This document shows positions 1-8,825 of a stretch of 64,000 bases of DNA, piece by piece. A model generated the notes under the pieces. The model saw only the letters and a program-made list of their open reading frames with translations, was not told the DNA's origin and searched no databases. This DNA is from Pseudomonas pergaminensis. GTDB taxonomy: Bacteria > Pseudomonadota > Gammaproteobacteria > Pseudomonadales > Pseudomonadaceae. The position numbers and the translations under genes were made by a program. Position 1 is the stretch's first letter. Each line of letters opens with the position of its first letter. The stretch is taken from assembly GCF_024112395.2 (NCBI RefSeq), contig NZ_CP078013.2:1674001-1738000 (forward strand), written 5' to 3'.

Positions 1-11
1 GGTTTTGCCTC

Positions 12-734
12 ATGACAGATGGTCCGCTCCTCTTGCCCACCCTGCGCCAGGTGTCCCGCGATACCTTGCAAGACCAGGTCTATCGCCAGATCCGCGAAGC
101 CCTGATGAGTGGCCGTTTCCAGCCCGGCCAGAAACTCACCATCCGCGGCCTCGCCGAAGCCCTCGGTTCCAGCCCCATGCCGGTGCGTGAAGCCCTGCAG
201 CGCCTCAGCGCCGAAAACGCCTTTGAAGTCACCGAAACCTCGCGTCTGCGCGTCCGCTTGATGACGGTCGAACGCCTGCGGGAAATTCGCGATGCACGGG
301 TCGCCCTCGAAGGGCTCCTGGCGGAAAAAGCCGTGCTGCTTTTGCAGAAGGCCGACCTCGATGAAATCACCGACCTGTGCCAGCAAATGCAGCACGCCGC
401 CGACGAAGTCGACGTGTCCCGCTACCTGTGGACCAACTTTGCCTTTCACCGGCGCATCTACGCCGTGGCCCAGGCCGAGTTGACCATGGCCGCCGTGGAA
501 AACTTCTGGCTGCACATGGGCCCGTGCTTCGCGCTGGTCGCCCCGGATAAAGCTCACCTGCAACGCTCGATGGAGGCGCACACGCGCATTGTCGAAGCCC
601 TGGCTGCCCGTGATGGCGCTGGCGCACGCGCGGCGGTGACCGATGACATCATGCAGGCCGCCGATTCCCTGGCGCGCCTGCTCGTCAAGAACGACCGTGC
701 GCGGTCGTCTGCTTCAGGAGGTAAACGTGCATGA
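12..734 (+). CDS. GntR-family (FadR/FCD subgroup) transcriptional regulator
   Basis: A 240-residue DNA-binding regulator, probably controlling the catabolic genes that follow. The winged helix-turn-helix lies at about residues 20-85 and shows the FadR-type run SSPMPVREALQRL. The rest is an all-helical FCD ligand domain, with the NFAFHRRIY and MEAHTRIVEAL segments that normally supply metal/ligand-binding residues. The gene starts only 11 bases into the window, so its promoter is not visible. Its stop overlaps the next start by four bases (ATGA), so regulator and dehydrogenase are translationally coupled. The ligand is unknown; regulators of this subgroup usually bind a pathway carboxylic acid. 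Confidence 0.9.
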   Translation: MTDGPLLLPTLRQVSRDTLQDQVYRQIREALMSGRFQPGQKLTIRGLAEALGSSPMPVREALQRLSAENAFEVTETSRLRVRLMTVERLREIRDARVALEGLLAEKAVLLLQKADLDEITDLCQQMQHAADEVDVSRYLWTNFAFHRRIYAVAQAELTMAAVENFWLHMGPCFALVAPDKAHLQRSMEAHTRIVEALAARDGAGARAAVTDDIMQAADSLARLLVKNDRARSSASGGKRA

Positions 735-1519
735 GTGTCCTACAACGGCTGCAGCCCTATCCTGGGTTACGTGTGTTGATTTCCGGCGGGGCTGCCGGCA
801 TCGGTGAAGTGTTGGCGGCGGCGTATCTGGAAGCCGGTGCCCAGGTGCATGTGTGTGATGTAAGCGAGCCGGCCCTGGCCGCGTTTCGCGACAAATACCC
901 AGGCACCGTCGCCACCCGTGCCGATGTCAGCGATGCCGCACAGATCGAAGCGGTGTTCCAGGTGCAGCGCGCGCATTTCGGCGGCCTCGATGTGTTGGTC
1001 AACAACGCCGGGATCGCCGGGCCCACTGGTGGCATCGATGCGATCAGCGACGCCGAGTGGCAAGCCACCATCAACATCAATCTCACCGCGCAGTACCGGT
1101 TTGCCCACCACGCGGTGCCGATGCTCAAGGAATCGTCCCACGGCCATCTGCTGCATATCGCCTCGGTGGCGGGGCGCTTGGGCTACGCGTGGCGCACGCC
1201 CTACGCGGCGACCAAATGGGCGATTGTCGGCCTGATGAAATCCCTGGCCTCGGAGCTGGGCGAGAGCGACATCCGCGTCAATGCCTTGCTGCCCGGCATC
1301 GTCGAAGGCCCGCGCATGGACGGCGTGATCCGCGCGCGTGCGGAGCAGGTCGGCGTGCCCGAAGCCGAGATGCGCCAGGAATACCTCAACAAGATTTCCC
1401 TCAAACGCATGGTCACCGCCGAAGACGTGGCAGCCATGGCGCTGTTCCTCTGTTCACCCGCCGCACGCAACGTGACCGGCCAGGCGATCAGCGTCGACGG
1501 TAACGTCGAGTACCTGTAA
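731..1519 (+). CDS. SDR-family NAD(P)-dependent dehydrogenase
   Basis: A classical short-chain dehydrogenase of 262 residues. It shows the Rossmann glycine motif (SGGAAGIG, near residue 18), the NNAG motif, a catalytic Ser in HIASVAG and the YAATK (YxxxK) catalytic pair. Position 37 region reads VCDV, an acidic residue after strand 2, which favours NAD over NADP. A good ribosome site (CAGGAGG) lies inside the upstream regulator gene. Sitting beside a beta-keto-acid cleavage enzyme, it probably oxidises a 3-hydroxy acid to the 3-keto acid that enzyme uses; this is inference from context. Confidence 0.9.
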   Translation: MSVLQRLQPYPGLRVLISGGAAGIGEVLAAAYLEAGAQVHVCDVSEPALAAFRDKYPGTVATRADVSDAAQIEAVFQVQRAHFGGLDVLVNNAGIAGPTGGIDAISDAEWQATININLTAQYRFAHHAVPMLKESSHGHLLHIASVAGRLGYAWRTPYAATKWAIVGLMKSLASELGESDIRVNALLPGIVEGPRMDGVIRARAEQVGVPEAEMRQEYLNKISLKRMVTAEDVAAMALFLCSPAARNVTGQAISVDGNVEYL

Positions 1520-1586
1520 GCCACGGAAGAACACATCGCGCTGCACCCAGGATTTTTTTCATAAGAATAAAAGTCGGAGATTCGTC

Positions 1587-2519
1587 ATGTCCAAAAATCG
1601 TCCTGTCATCATCACCTGCGCCGTCACCGGTGCGATTCATACGCCGTCGATGTCGCCGCATTTGCCCATCACTGCACAGGAAATTGCCGACGCCGCCATC
1701 GGTGCCGCCGAGGCTGGCGCCGCGATTGTCCACCTGCATGCCCGCGATCCGATTGATGGCCGTCCCAGCCAGGACCCGGCGCTGTTCGCCGAATTCCTGC
1801 CGCACATCAAGGCCGCCAGCGACGTGGTGATCAACATCACCACTGGCGGCGCGCCGACCATGGGTGTGGAAGAACGCCTGCAGCCGGTGATGCAGTTCAA
1901 GCCAGAATTGGCCTCGCTGAACATGGGCTCGATGAATTTCGGCCTGTACGAAATGCTCAACCGCTTTACCGAGTTCAAGCACGACTGGGAGCGGCCGTAT
2001 TTGGAGGACAGTGACGACCGGATATTCCGTAACACCTTCCGCGACATCACTCACATCCTCAATTCCTGCGCCGAAAACCGCACGCGTTTTGAGATCGAGT
2101 GTTACGACATCGGTCACCTGTACACCGCCGCGCATTTCCTGGAGCGCGGCCTGCTCAAGCCGCCCTTGTTTATCCAGTCGGTGTTCGGCCTGCGCGGCGG
2201 CATCGGCGGCCACCCGGAAGACCTGGCGCACATGCGCCGCACCGCCGACCGCCTGTTTGGCGACGACTATGTGTGGTCGATCCTCGGCGCCGGGCGTGGG
2301 CAAATTCCGCTGGCGACCATGGGCCTGTCCATGGGCAGCAACGCCCGTGTCGGCCTGGAAGATTCGCTGTGGGACGGCCCGGGCAAGCTGGCGGCTTCGA
2401 ATGCCGACCAGGTACGGCGCATTCGTACAGTGATCGAAGCCCTCGGCCACCGGGTCGCCACGCCGGATGAGGCGCGGGAAATCCTCGGGCTCAAGGGGCG
2501 CGACCAGGTCAACTTCTAA
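1587..2519 (+). CDS. BKACE-family beta-keto acid cleavage enzyme (DUF849)
   Basis: A 310-residue member of the family typified by 3-keto-5-aminohexanoate cleavage enzyme Kce. Such enzymes condense a beta-keto acid with acetyl-CoA and release acetoacetate plus a new CoA thioester. The start IITCAVTGA and the metal-binding HLHARDP motif (near residue 50) are diagnostic, and GGHPEDLAHMRR and SILGAGRGQIP follow as in the family. The true substrate cannot be read from sequence because the family is broad (carnitine, aminohexanoate and many other keto acids). The start at 1587 has AGTCGGAGA upstream. It is the second enzyme of the cluster, 67 bases after the dehydrogenase. Confidence 0.88.
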   Translation: MSKNRPVIITCAVTGAIHTPSMSPHLPITAQEIADAAIGAAEAGAAIVHLHARDPIDGRPSQDPALFAEFLPHIKAASDVVINITTGGAPTMGVEERLQPVMQFKPELASLNMGSMNFGLYEMLNRFTEFKHDWERPYLEDSDDRIFRNTFRDITHILNSCAENRTRFEIECYDIGHLYTAAHFLERGLLKPPLFIQSVFGLRGGIGGHPEDLAHMRRTADRLFGDDYVWSILGAGRGQIPLATMGLSMGSNARVGLEDSLWDGPGKLAASNADQVRRIRTVIEALGHRVATPDEAREILGLKGRDQVNF

Positions 2520-2584
2520 CCCGACAAACCGCCGCGTCAAGGCGCGGCCTGCATCCCGCACAACAACAATAAGGGGATCACACC

Positions 2585-3463
2585 ATGCGTATCGAAGTGC
2601 TCGTCGACGTCAAGACCACCCTGGGCGAAGGCCCGGTGTGGGACGTCGAGCAACAACGCTTGTATTGGATCGACAGCGCCGACGGCCGCATCTTGCGATG
2701 CACCGACGACGGTCGCGAGCTGCGAGCCTGGGACGTGGGCCAGAAGATCGGCTCCATGGCCCTGCGCCGCCACGGTGAGTCGGCTATCGTCGCCCTGCAG
2801 AACGGCGTGCACACCCTCGACCTCAACAGCGGTGAGCTCAACCTGGTCATCGACCCGGAACCGCACCTGCCCGACAACCGCCTGAACGACGGCAAGGTCG
2901 ACCGCCAAGGCCGCTTTATCTTCGGCTCCATGGACACCCAGGAAGACAACGCCAGTGCCAAACTCTACCGGCTTGATGCCGACCTGAGCCTGCACACCCT
3001 GGACGAAGGCATCATCGTGTCCAACGGCCCGTGCTGGAGCCCATCGGGTGAAACCTTCTACTTCTGCGACACCTGGTCCGGCGAGATCTGGGCCTACGAC
3101 TACGACCTGGCCACCGGCAGTGTCAGCAATCGTCGCACCTTCGCCAAGGTCGACACCTCCGGCGGGGGCGCCGCCGATGGTTGCACCGTGGATGCCGAAG
3201 GCTGCCTGTGGCAGGCGCTGGTCTACGCCGGAAAACTGGTGCGCTACACCCCCGATGGGCACGTCGACCGCATCATCCAGATGCCGGTGAAAAAGGTCAC
3301 CAGCCTGACCTTTGGCGGGCCGAATCTCGACACCCTGTTTGTGACCTCCATGGCCAAGCCGCCGCTGCCGCGTTTTCCGGCAGACGGCCAGCAGCGCGGA
3401 GCGCTGTTCGCCATTACCGGGTTGGGCGTGCAAGGAATAGCCGAGCGACGGTTCGCCAGCTAG
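2585..3463 (+). CDS. SMP-30/gluconolactonase/LRE family lactonase
   Basis: A 292-residue six-bladed beta-propeller of the SMP-30 family. The metal-site motifs are present in order: LGEGPVWD (Glu near residue 13), DNRLNDGKVD, SNGPCWSPSG and ADGCTVDAEG. Family members hydrolyse sugar-acid lactones or related esters using Ca or Zn. An AAGGGG ribosome site precedes the ATG. In this cluster it could open a lactone to give the hydroxy acid that the dehydrogenase oxidises; that order of steps is inferred. The start is clear and the length is normal for the family. Confidence 0.88.
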   Translation: MRIEVLVDVKTTLGEGPVWDVEQQRLYWIDSADGRILRCTDDGRELRAWDVGQKIGSMALRRHGESAIVALQNGVHTLDLNSGELNLVIDPEPHLPDNRLNDGKVDRQGRFIFGSMDTQEDNASAKLYRLDADLSLHTLDEGIIVSNGPCWSPSGETFYFCDTWSGEIWAYDYDLATGSVSNRRTFAKVDTSGGGAADGCTVDAEGCLWQALVYAGKLVRYTPDGHVDRIIQMPVKKVTSLTFGGPNLDTLFVTSMAKPPLPRFPADGQQRGALFAITGLGVQGIAERRFAS

Positions 3464-3536
3464 CGCGTGTGTGTGACAAGGCATATTCCTTCGCAACCTT
3501 GTGTCAGTGCGCGCCCTCGCGCGCCTGGAGAGGCCC

Positions 3537-4859
3537 ATGGCAACTATAAAAAAAGCGTCGCTGCGCAGCATTCACCGGCATTCCTGGGTGTCGCTGCTGG
3601 TCTGCTGGATGATTTGGATCCTCAACGCCTACGACCGTGAGATCGTGCTGCGCCTGGGGCCGACCATCTCCAAGCATTTCGATTTATCCGCCGACCAATG
3701 GGGCACCGTGGCCACGGTGGTCATGCTGGCCCTGGCGCTGCTGGATATTCCCGGGTCGATGTGGAGCGACCGCTACGGTGGCGGCTGGAAACGTGCGCGC
3801 TTCCAGGTGCCGCTGGTGCTGGGCTACACCGCGATTTCGTTCCTGTCCGGCTTCAAGGCGTTGAGCGGCAACCTCGCCACTTTTATTTCCCTGCGCGTCG
3901 GCGTCAACCTCGGCGCCGGCTGGGGTGAACCGGTGGGCGTGAGCAATACCGCCGAATGGTGGCCGGTGGAGCGTCGCGGCTTTGCCTTGGGCGCGCACCA
4001 CACCGGCTACCCGATTGGGGCGATGCTCAGCGGTATCGTCGCGAGTTTCGTCATCACCGTGTTTGGTGAGGAGAACTGGCGCTACGTGTTCTTCTTCGCC
4101 TTCGTGGTGGCGTTGCCGCTGATGATCTTCTGGGCGCGTTATTCCACCGCCGAGCGCATCACCGCGCTGTACGTCGACATCGCCGCCAAAGGCATGACCC
4201 CGCCGGACAACGCCCCGGCCAGTTCGGTGAAAGGCGAAGCCTGGCGCACCTTTGTCGCCACGTTGCGCAACCGCAATATCGCCCTGACAGCGGGCAATAC
4301 GATGCTCACCCAAGTGGTGTACATGGGCGTGAACATCGTGCTGCCGGCCTACCTCTACAACATCGCCGGGTTATCGCTGGCCGAGTCGGCGGGGATGAGC
4401 GTGGTGTTCACCCTCACCGGCATCCTCGGGCAACTGGTGTGGCCGTCGCTGTCGGACATCATCGGGCGGCGCACCACCCTGATCATCTGCGGGCTGTGGA
4501 TGGCGGCGAGTGTTGGCGCGTTCTACTTCGCCAACACCCTGACGTTGATCATCGTCGTGCAACTGCTGTTCGGCCTGGTGGCGAATGCGGTGTGGCCGAT
4601 CTACTACGCGGTGGCCTGCGACTCGGCAGAGTCGTCGGCGACCTCCACCGCCAACGGCATCATCACGACGGCAATGTTCATCGGCGGCGGCCTGGCGCCG
4701 GTGCTGATGGGCAGCATCATCGCCATGGGCGGCGGCTGGACCACGCTGCACGGCTACACCCTGTGCTTCTTCGTGATGGCCGGCTGCGCCCTGGGCGGCG
4801 CACTGCTGCAACTGTTTTCCCATCGCCCCCAGGCGCTGGTTGTGCAACTCGACTCCTAG
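3537..4859 (+). CDS. MFS transporter
   Basis: A 12-helix major facilitator protein, 440 residues when started at the ATG at 3537 behind GGAGAGG; an upstream GTG at 3501 is possible but lacks a ribosome site. The first helix carries the NAYDREIVLRLGP pattern of organic-anion MFS carriers, and DRYGGGWKRAR is the loop 2-3 signature. It is most likely the uptake system for the substrate of the preceding BKACE/lactonase genes. It is followed within 60 bases by a second, unrelated MFS gene, which is unusual for one short operon. Confidence 0.87.
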   Translation: MATIKKASLRSIHRHSWVSLLVCWMIWILNAYDREIVLRLGPTISKHFDLSADQWGTVATVVMLALALLDIPGSMWSDRYGGGWKRARFQVPLVLGYTAISFLSGFKALSGNLATFISLRVGVNLGAGWGEPVGVSNTAEWWPVERRGFALGAHHTGYPIGAMLSGIVASFVITVFGEENWRYVFFFAFVVALPLMIFWARYSTAERITALYVDIAAKGMTPPDNAPASSVKGEAWRTFVATLRNRNIALTAGNTMLTQVVYMGVNIVLPAYLYNIAGLSLAESAGMSVVFTLTGILGQLVWPSLSDIIGRRTTLIICGLWMAASVGAFYFANTLTLIIVVQLLFGLVANAVWPIYYAVACDSAESSATSTANGIITTAMFIGGGLAPVLMGSIIAMGGGWTTLHGYTLCFFVMAGCALGGALLQLFSHRPQALVVQLDS

Positions 4860-4871
4860 AACAACACCGAT

Positions 4872-4899
4872 GCGCCCCCCAGCCTGGCTGGCGGGGCGC
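4872..4899 (+). other. Strong intercistronic stem-loop between two MFS genes
   Basis: GCGCCCC pairs with GGGGCGC and the inner CCAGC with GCTGG around a three-base loop, giving about 12 GC-rich pairs with one bulge. There is no U-run, so it is not a classic terminator. It lies just upstream of the AAGAGGAA ribosome site of the second MFS gene and could act as a partial terminator or as an RNA stability element that sets the ratio of the two carriers. Confidence 0.55.
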
Positions 4900-4914
4900 C
4901 AAGAGGAATTGCCG

Positions 4915-6240
4915 ATGACTACCGTCCCCCACGCCCGCGAGCCGCAGGCGTTGAACAAACTGATGTTCGTCAAGCTGATGCCCTTGCTGATCATCGCCTA
5001 CATCCTGAGCTTCCTGGACCGCACCAACATCGCCCTGGCCAAGCATCACCTGGACGTCGACCTGGGCATTTCCGCCGCGGCATACGGGCTGGGCGCTGGG
5101 CTGTTTTTCCTCACTTATGCGCTGTCGGAAATCCCCAGCAACCTGATCATGCACAAGGTCGGCGCCCGCTTCTGGATCGCGCGGATCATGGTGACCTGGG
5201 GCCTGATCTCGGCGGCCATGGCCTTTGTGCAAGGCGAGACGTCGTTCTACGTGCTGCGCCTGTTGCTGGGCATTGCCGAGGCCGGTCTGTTTCCGGGCGT
5301 GATGCTGTACCTGACCTACTGGTTCAACCGTGAACAACGGGCGCGCGCCACCGGCTATTTCCTGCTCGGCGTGTGCTTTGCCAACATCATCGGCGGCCCG
5401 GTGGGTGCGGCCTTGATGCGCATGGACGGCATGCTCGGCTGGCACGGCTGGCAGTGGATGTTCCTGCTCGAAGGCCTGCCAGCCGTGGCGTTTGCCTGGG
5501 TGGTCTGGCGCAAATTGCCGGACCGTCCGAGCAAGGCGCCGTGGTTGTCGGCCGAGGAAGCGCGCGGGATCGAACAGCGCATTGCGCTGGAAACCGAAGA
5601 GGGCGCAGGCGAGGGGGGCCACTCGTTGAAAAACTGGCTGACCCCGCAAATCCTGCTGGCGATCTTTGTGTACTTTTGCCATCAGATCACCATCTACACC
5701 GTGATCTTTTTCCTGCCGAGCATCATCAGCAAGTACGGCGAATTGAGCACCATGAGTGTTGGCCTGCTGACCTCCTTGCCTTGGATCGCGGCGGCCCTCG
5801 GCGCAGTACTGATCCCGCGTTTTGCCACGACGCCGGGTCGCTGTCGGCGGTTGTTGGTCAGCGGGCTGCTGACCATGGCGCTGGGGTTGGCCATCGCATC
5901 GATGTCGGGGCCGGTGTTCAGCCTGCTGGGCTTTTGCCTGTCGGCGGTGATGTTCTTTGTGGTGCAGTCGATCATCTTTCTGTACCCGGCTTCACGCCTC
6001 AAGGGCGTGGCACTGGCGGGCGGCTTGGGCTTCGTCAACGCCTGCGGGTTGTTGGGCGGGTTTGTCGGGCCGTCGGTGATGGGCGCGATCGAGATGAGCA
6101 CCGGCAATGCGATGAACGGCTTGAAAGTCATCGCGCTGGTGTTGGTGGTAGCGGCGCTGGCGGCCTTGCGTCTGCGCCAGGGCCAGGAGGAGGCTCAGAC
6201 CAGTAACGAGGTGGGAAACCCGGAAGCCAGCACCAGGTAG
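4915..6240 (+). CDS. MFS transporter, anion:cation symporter (ACS) family
   Basis: 441 residues from the ATG at 4915, chosen because AAGAGGAA sits seven bases upstream; the reading frame stays open to 4840 but without a start context. The first helix ends in LSFLDRTNIALAKHHLDVDLG, cut here to the recognisable SFLDRTNIALAK motif of ACS-family carriers such as tartrate and phthalate transporters. Twelve hydrophobic segments with a central loop of charged residues (about 200-225) are visible. It probably imports a carboxylate, and its place at the end of the BKACE cluster suggests the same or a related compound as the first carrier. Confidence 0.87.
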   Translation: MTTVPHAREPQALNKLMFVKLMPLLIIAYILSFLDRTNIALAKHHLDVDLGISAAAYGLGAGLFFLTYALSEIPSNLIMHKVGARFWIARIMVTWGLISAAMAFVQGETSFYVLRLLLGIAEAGLFPGVMLYLTYWFNREQRARATGYFLLGVCFANIIGGPVGAALMRMDGMLGWHGWQWMFLLEGLPAVAFAWVVWRKLPDRPSKAPWLSAEEARGIEQRIALETEEGAGEGGHSLKNWLTPQILLAIFVYFCHQITIYTVIFFLPSIISKYGELSTMSVGLLTSLPWIAAALGAVLIPRFATTPGRCRRLLVSGLLTMALGLAIASMSGPVFSLLGFCLSAVMFFVVQSIIFLYPASRLKGVALAGGLGFVNACGLLGGFVGPSVMGAIEMSTGNAMNGLKVIALVLVVAALAALRLRQGQEEAQTSNEVGNPEASTR

Positions 6241-6371
6241 GCCACGACCGCCGCCAGGCATAAGCCGACGAATACGCGCAGTAATGTCCTGGCGGTGGGA
6301 TGGGCGATGAACTTGATGGCCCAGAGCAAACACCCGCCGAGCAGGAGGCTCAGGGCAAGAATGACCAGCAC
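6195..6371 (-). CDS. Small two-helix membrane protein
   Basis: A short frame of 58 residues reading leftwards from a GTG at 6371, with CAGGA eight bases upstream. The product starts VLVILALSLLLGGCLLWAIK and has a second hydrophobic stretch (FVGLCLAAVVAYLVLA), so two membrane helices with a short positively charged link. It overlaps the 3' end of the MFS gene tail to tail by about 45 bases. No family is recognised. The hydrophobic pattern and codon use look genuine, but the small size keeps confidence moderate. Confidence 0.5.
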   Translation of the reverse strand: MLVILALSLLLGGCLLWAIKFIAHPTARTLLRVFVGLCLAAVVAYLVLASGFPTSLLV

Positions 6372-6500
6372 GTTGGTGTTCCTGCGACCTTAGAGAGCTG
6401 ATTTATAGTCGCAAAGCCGCTGGATGAACAGTGCGCACATAGACGCAGGCCCCCGCGCTTTCTAAACTGCGGCTTGTCTTGGGGAAAGGGGCAGGCGCCG

Positions 6501-7424
6501 ATGAATCGCAATGAATTACGCAAGGCCGACATCAACCTGATGGTCGTGTTCGAAGCGTTGATGCTCGAGCGCAACGTGACGCGGGTGGCGGAGAAGCTGT
6601 TTCTCGGCCAGCCGACCATCAGTTCGGCCCTCAACCGCTTGCGCACGCTATTCAACGACCCGCTGTTCATTCGCGTCGGCCACCGCATGGAGCCGACGGC
6701 GCGGGCCGAGGAAATCATCCAGCACCTGTCGCCGGCCCTGGATTCATTGTCGTCGGCCTTGAGCCTGACCCACGATTTCGACCCGTCCATCAGCACCATG
6801 ACCTTTCGCATCGGCCTGTCCGACGATGTCGAGTTCGGCCTGTTGCCGCCGTTGCTGCGCGCCTTGCGCCAGGAAGCGCCGCAAGTGGTGTTCGTGGTGC
6901 AGCATGTGGACTACTGGCGCATTCCCGACCTGCTGGCCTCTGGCGATATCACCGTCGGTATCACCCAGACCCGTGGCCTGCCGGCCAATGCCAAGCGCAA
7001 GCTGCTGCGCCATATCCGCCCGCGCTTGCTGCGCGCCGATGCCTCGGACACACCGCTGACCCTTGATGAATATTGCGCGCGGCCCCATGTGCTGGTGTCA
7101 CACACCGCCAACGTGTCCGGGTTCGCCGATGAGTGGCTGGCGGAAATCGGCCGCAAGCGTCACGTGGTGCTGTCGGTGCCGCAATACAGCGCGCTGCCGG
7201 CGTTGTTGGCCGGCACTGACCTGATCGCCAGCCTGCCGGACTACACCGCCGAGGCCATGGCGGTGTCGGGCCAACTGTTCTGCGAGCCGTTTCCGTTCGA
7301 GACACCGACCCTGGATTTGTCCATGGTCTGGCTCAGCCATGTCGACACCGACCCGGCCGAGCGCTGGGTGCGTTCGCGCCTGGAAGCGTTCATGAGCGAC
7401 CGAGGGCTGGCGGCCAAGCCCTGA
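6501..7424 (+). CDS. LysR-family transcriptional regulator
   Basis: 307 residues from the ATG at 6501 (GGGGCAG upstream). The N-terminal helix-turn-helix is typical: DINLMVVFEALMLERNVTRVAEKL, followed by GQPTISSALNRLR and NDPLFIRVG, the pattern of the NahR/LinR/NodD-like branch. The effector domain fills the rest. It lies downstream of the BKACE/MFS cluster on the same strand, so it may be a second, inducer-sensing regulator of that cluster or of the tautomerase gene 80 bases further on. The ligand is unknown. Confidence 0.88.
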   Translation: MNRNELRKADINLMVVFEALMLERNVTRVAEKLFLGQPTISSALNRLRTLFNDPLFIRVGHRMEPTARAEEIIQHLSPALDSLSSALSLTHDFDPSISTMTFRIGLSDDVEFGLLPPLLRALRQEAPQVVFVVQHVDYWRIPDLLASGDITVGITQTRGLPANAKRKLLRHIRPRLLRADASDTPLTLDEYCARPHVLVSHTANVSGFADEWLAEIGRKRHVVLSVPQYSALPALLAGTDLIASLPDYTAEAMAVSGQLFCEPFPFETPTLDLSMVWLSHVDTDPAERWVRSRLEAFMSDRGLAAKP

Positions 7425-7503
7425 CTGACAGCGCTTTCATGCCTGGAGCAAGGGGCGCTGTGATATACCTACGAACCTTCCTACATCAAACATGGAAACT
7501 GCC

Positions 7504-7866
7504 ATGCCGCACATGTACCTGGAATACACCGCCAACCTCACAGGCCTTGCTGTCGAGAAGACCCTGTTGCGGCTCAATAACGTGCTGATGGTGTCCGGGC
7601 AGTTCGCATTCGAATCCGATATTAAAAGCCGTGCCGTCAAGGTCGAGAGCTTCCAGGTGGGAACCTCCCTCGCCCCGCGTGGTTTTATTGCGTTGAGGCT
7701 GTCACTGCTCAGCGGGCGGTCGGTGCAGGTCAAGCAGCAGCTGTCGGAAAGCCTGCTGGCGGCGTTGCAGGACCTTGGGGATTGGCCGGCGGATATACAG
7801 GTTCAGCTGAGTGTCCAGTTGGTAGACATGGACCGCGAGTCCTACACCAAAATCGCCATTGGCTGA
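7504..7866 (+). CDS. 5-carboxymethyl-2-hydroxymuconate isomerase-like tautomerase
   Basis: 120 residues when read from the second ATG (7504). This start is preferred because it gives Met-Pro-His, and family members use the N-terminal proline left after Met removal as the catalytic base; GGAA lies seven bases upstream. MPHMYLEYTANL is close to the CHMI signature, and the ESFQVG and FIALRLSLLSGRS segments also fit. In homoprotocatechuate breakdown this enzyme isomerises the ring-cleavage product, but no other hpa genes are present here. It is thus an orphan whose substrate may differ. Confidence 0.78.
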   Translation: MPHMYLEYTANLTGLAVEKTLLRLNNVLMVSGQFAFESDIKSRAVKVESFQVGTSLAPRGFIALRLSLLSGRSVQVKQQLSESLLAALQDLGDWPADIQVQLSVQLVDMDRESYTKIAIG

Positions 7867-7869
7867 GGC

Positions 7870-8805
7870 TTACAACAGCCCCTGATCCGCACACACCTTG
7901 ACCACCTGCTCACGAAACCAGGTATTGGCACTGTCCTGTTCACTGGTTTCATTCCACTGCATCTCTAGGGTGAACCCCGGCAAGCCGTTGGGTGCTTCGC
8001 AATGGCCGAACACCGTCGGCGGCGCCAGCAGCTTTTGCACGCGGCGTGGCAGGGTGACGATGAAGTCGGTGCCGGTGATCATTTTCAGCGCCGCGCTGTA
8101 GCTATTGGCGCGGGCGACCACTTGGCGCTTGTGGGCCTGACGCGCCAGCCAGCCGTCGATCATGTTGGTGTCGGAGGTCCACGGCGTGGGGAACACATGG
8201 CGCCGCTCGACGAAGGATTGCAGGCTGAAAGCCGGCTCCCGTGGGGCCGAGCGCTTGTCGAAGACGCACACCAGGTCGTCCTCCAGCAGCATCTGGGTGC
8301 GGAAGTCCTTGTGGGCGCGGTGGAAGTTGGGGCCAAAGCAGATCACCAGGTCGAGGCGACCGTCACGCAGGTCATCGGCGGGGATGTCGGTTTCCAGTTT
8401 CTGCACATTGACGATCACCGGCAGGTCGGCGCGGTCGAAGTTCTTCAACAGCCGCGGCAGGATCAACTGTTCGAAGTATTCCGGCGCGCAGACATTGAAG
8501 GTCACGGCTTTCTGGGTCGGGTCGAAGGCCTGGCCACCGGCGTGGCACAGGTTGATGCTTTCGAGGATTTTCTGCACATGGCCATACATGGTGGTGGCCT
8601 TGTAGGTCGGCCGCATGCCCGCCCGGGTATTGATAAACAGCTCGTCTTCAAAGCTGATGCGCAGCTTCTTCAGGCTGTAGCTCACGGTGGACTGGCTGAC
8701 AAACAACGTTTCGGACACCTCGGTAACGCTGCTCTGGTCGTAGACGGCGATAAACACCATCAAGTCCTGCATATCGAGCTTTCTGAGCAAGTTACTGTTT
8801 AACAT
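7870..8805 (-). CDS. LysR-family transcriptional regulator
   Basis: 311 residues from the ATG at 8805. The DNA-binding domain reads DMQDLMVFIAVYDQSSVTEVSETL, then SQSTVSYSLKKLR and FEDELFINTRAGMRPT, again the NodD/NahR-like branch. The stop lies three bases beyond the convergent tautomerase stop. A striking palindrome sits 21 bases upstream of the start (8826-8846), which suggests autoregulation. The next gene upstream on the same strand is a CynX-type exporter, a possible target. Confidence 0.87.
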   Translation of the reverse strand: MLNSNLLRKLDMQDLMVFIAVYDQSSVTEVSETLFVSQSTVSYSLKKLRISFEDELFINTRAGMRPTYKATTMYGHVQKILESINLCHAGGQAFDPTQKAVTFNVCAPEYFEQLILPRLLKNFDRADLPVIVNVQKLETDIPADDLRDGRLDLVICFGPNFHRAHKDFRTQMLLEDDLVCVFDKRSAPREPAFSLQSFVERRHVFPTPWTSDTNMIDGWLARQAHKRQVVARANSYSAALKMITGTDFIVTLPRRVQKLLAPPTVFGHCEAPNGLPGFTLEMQWNETSEQDSANTWFREQVVKVCADQGLL

Positions 8806-8825
8806 CGGTTTCGTCCGTAAACCTG

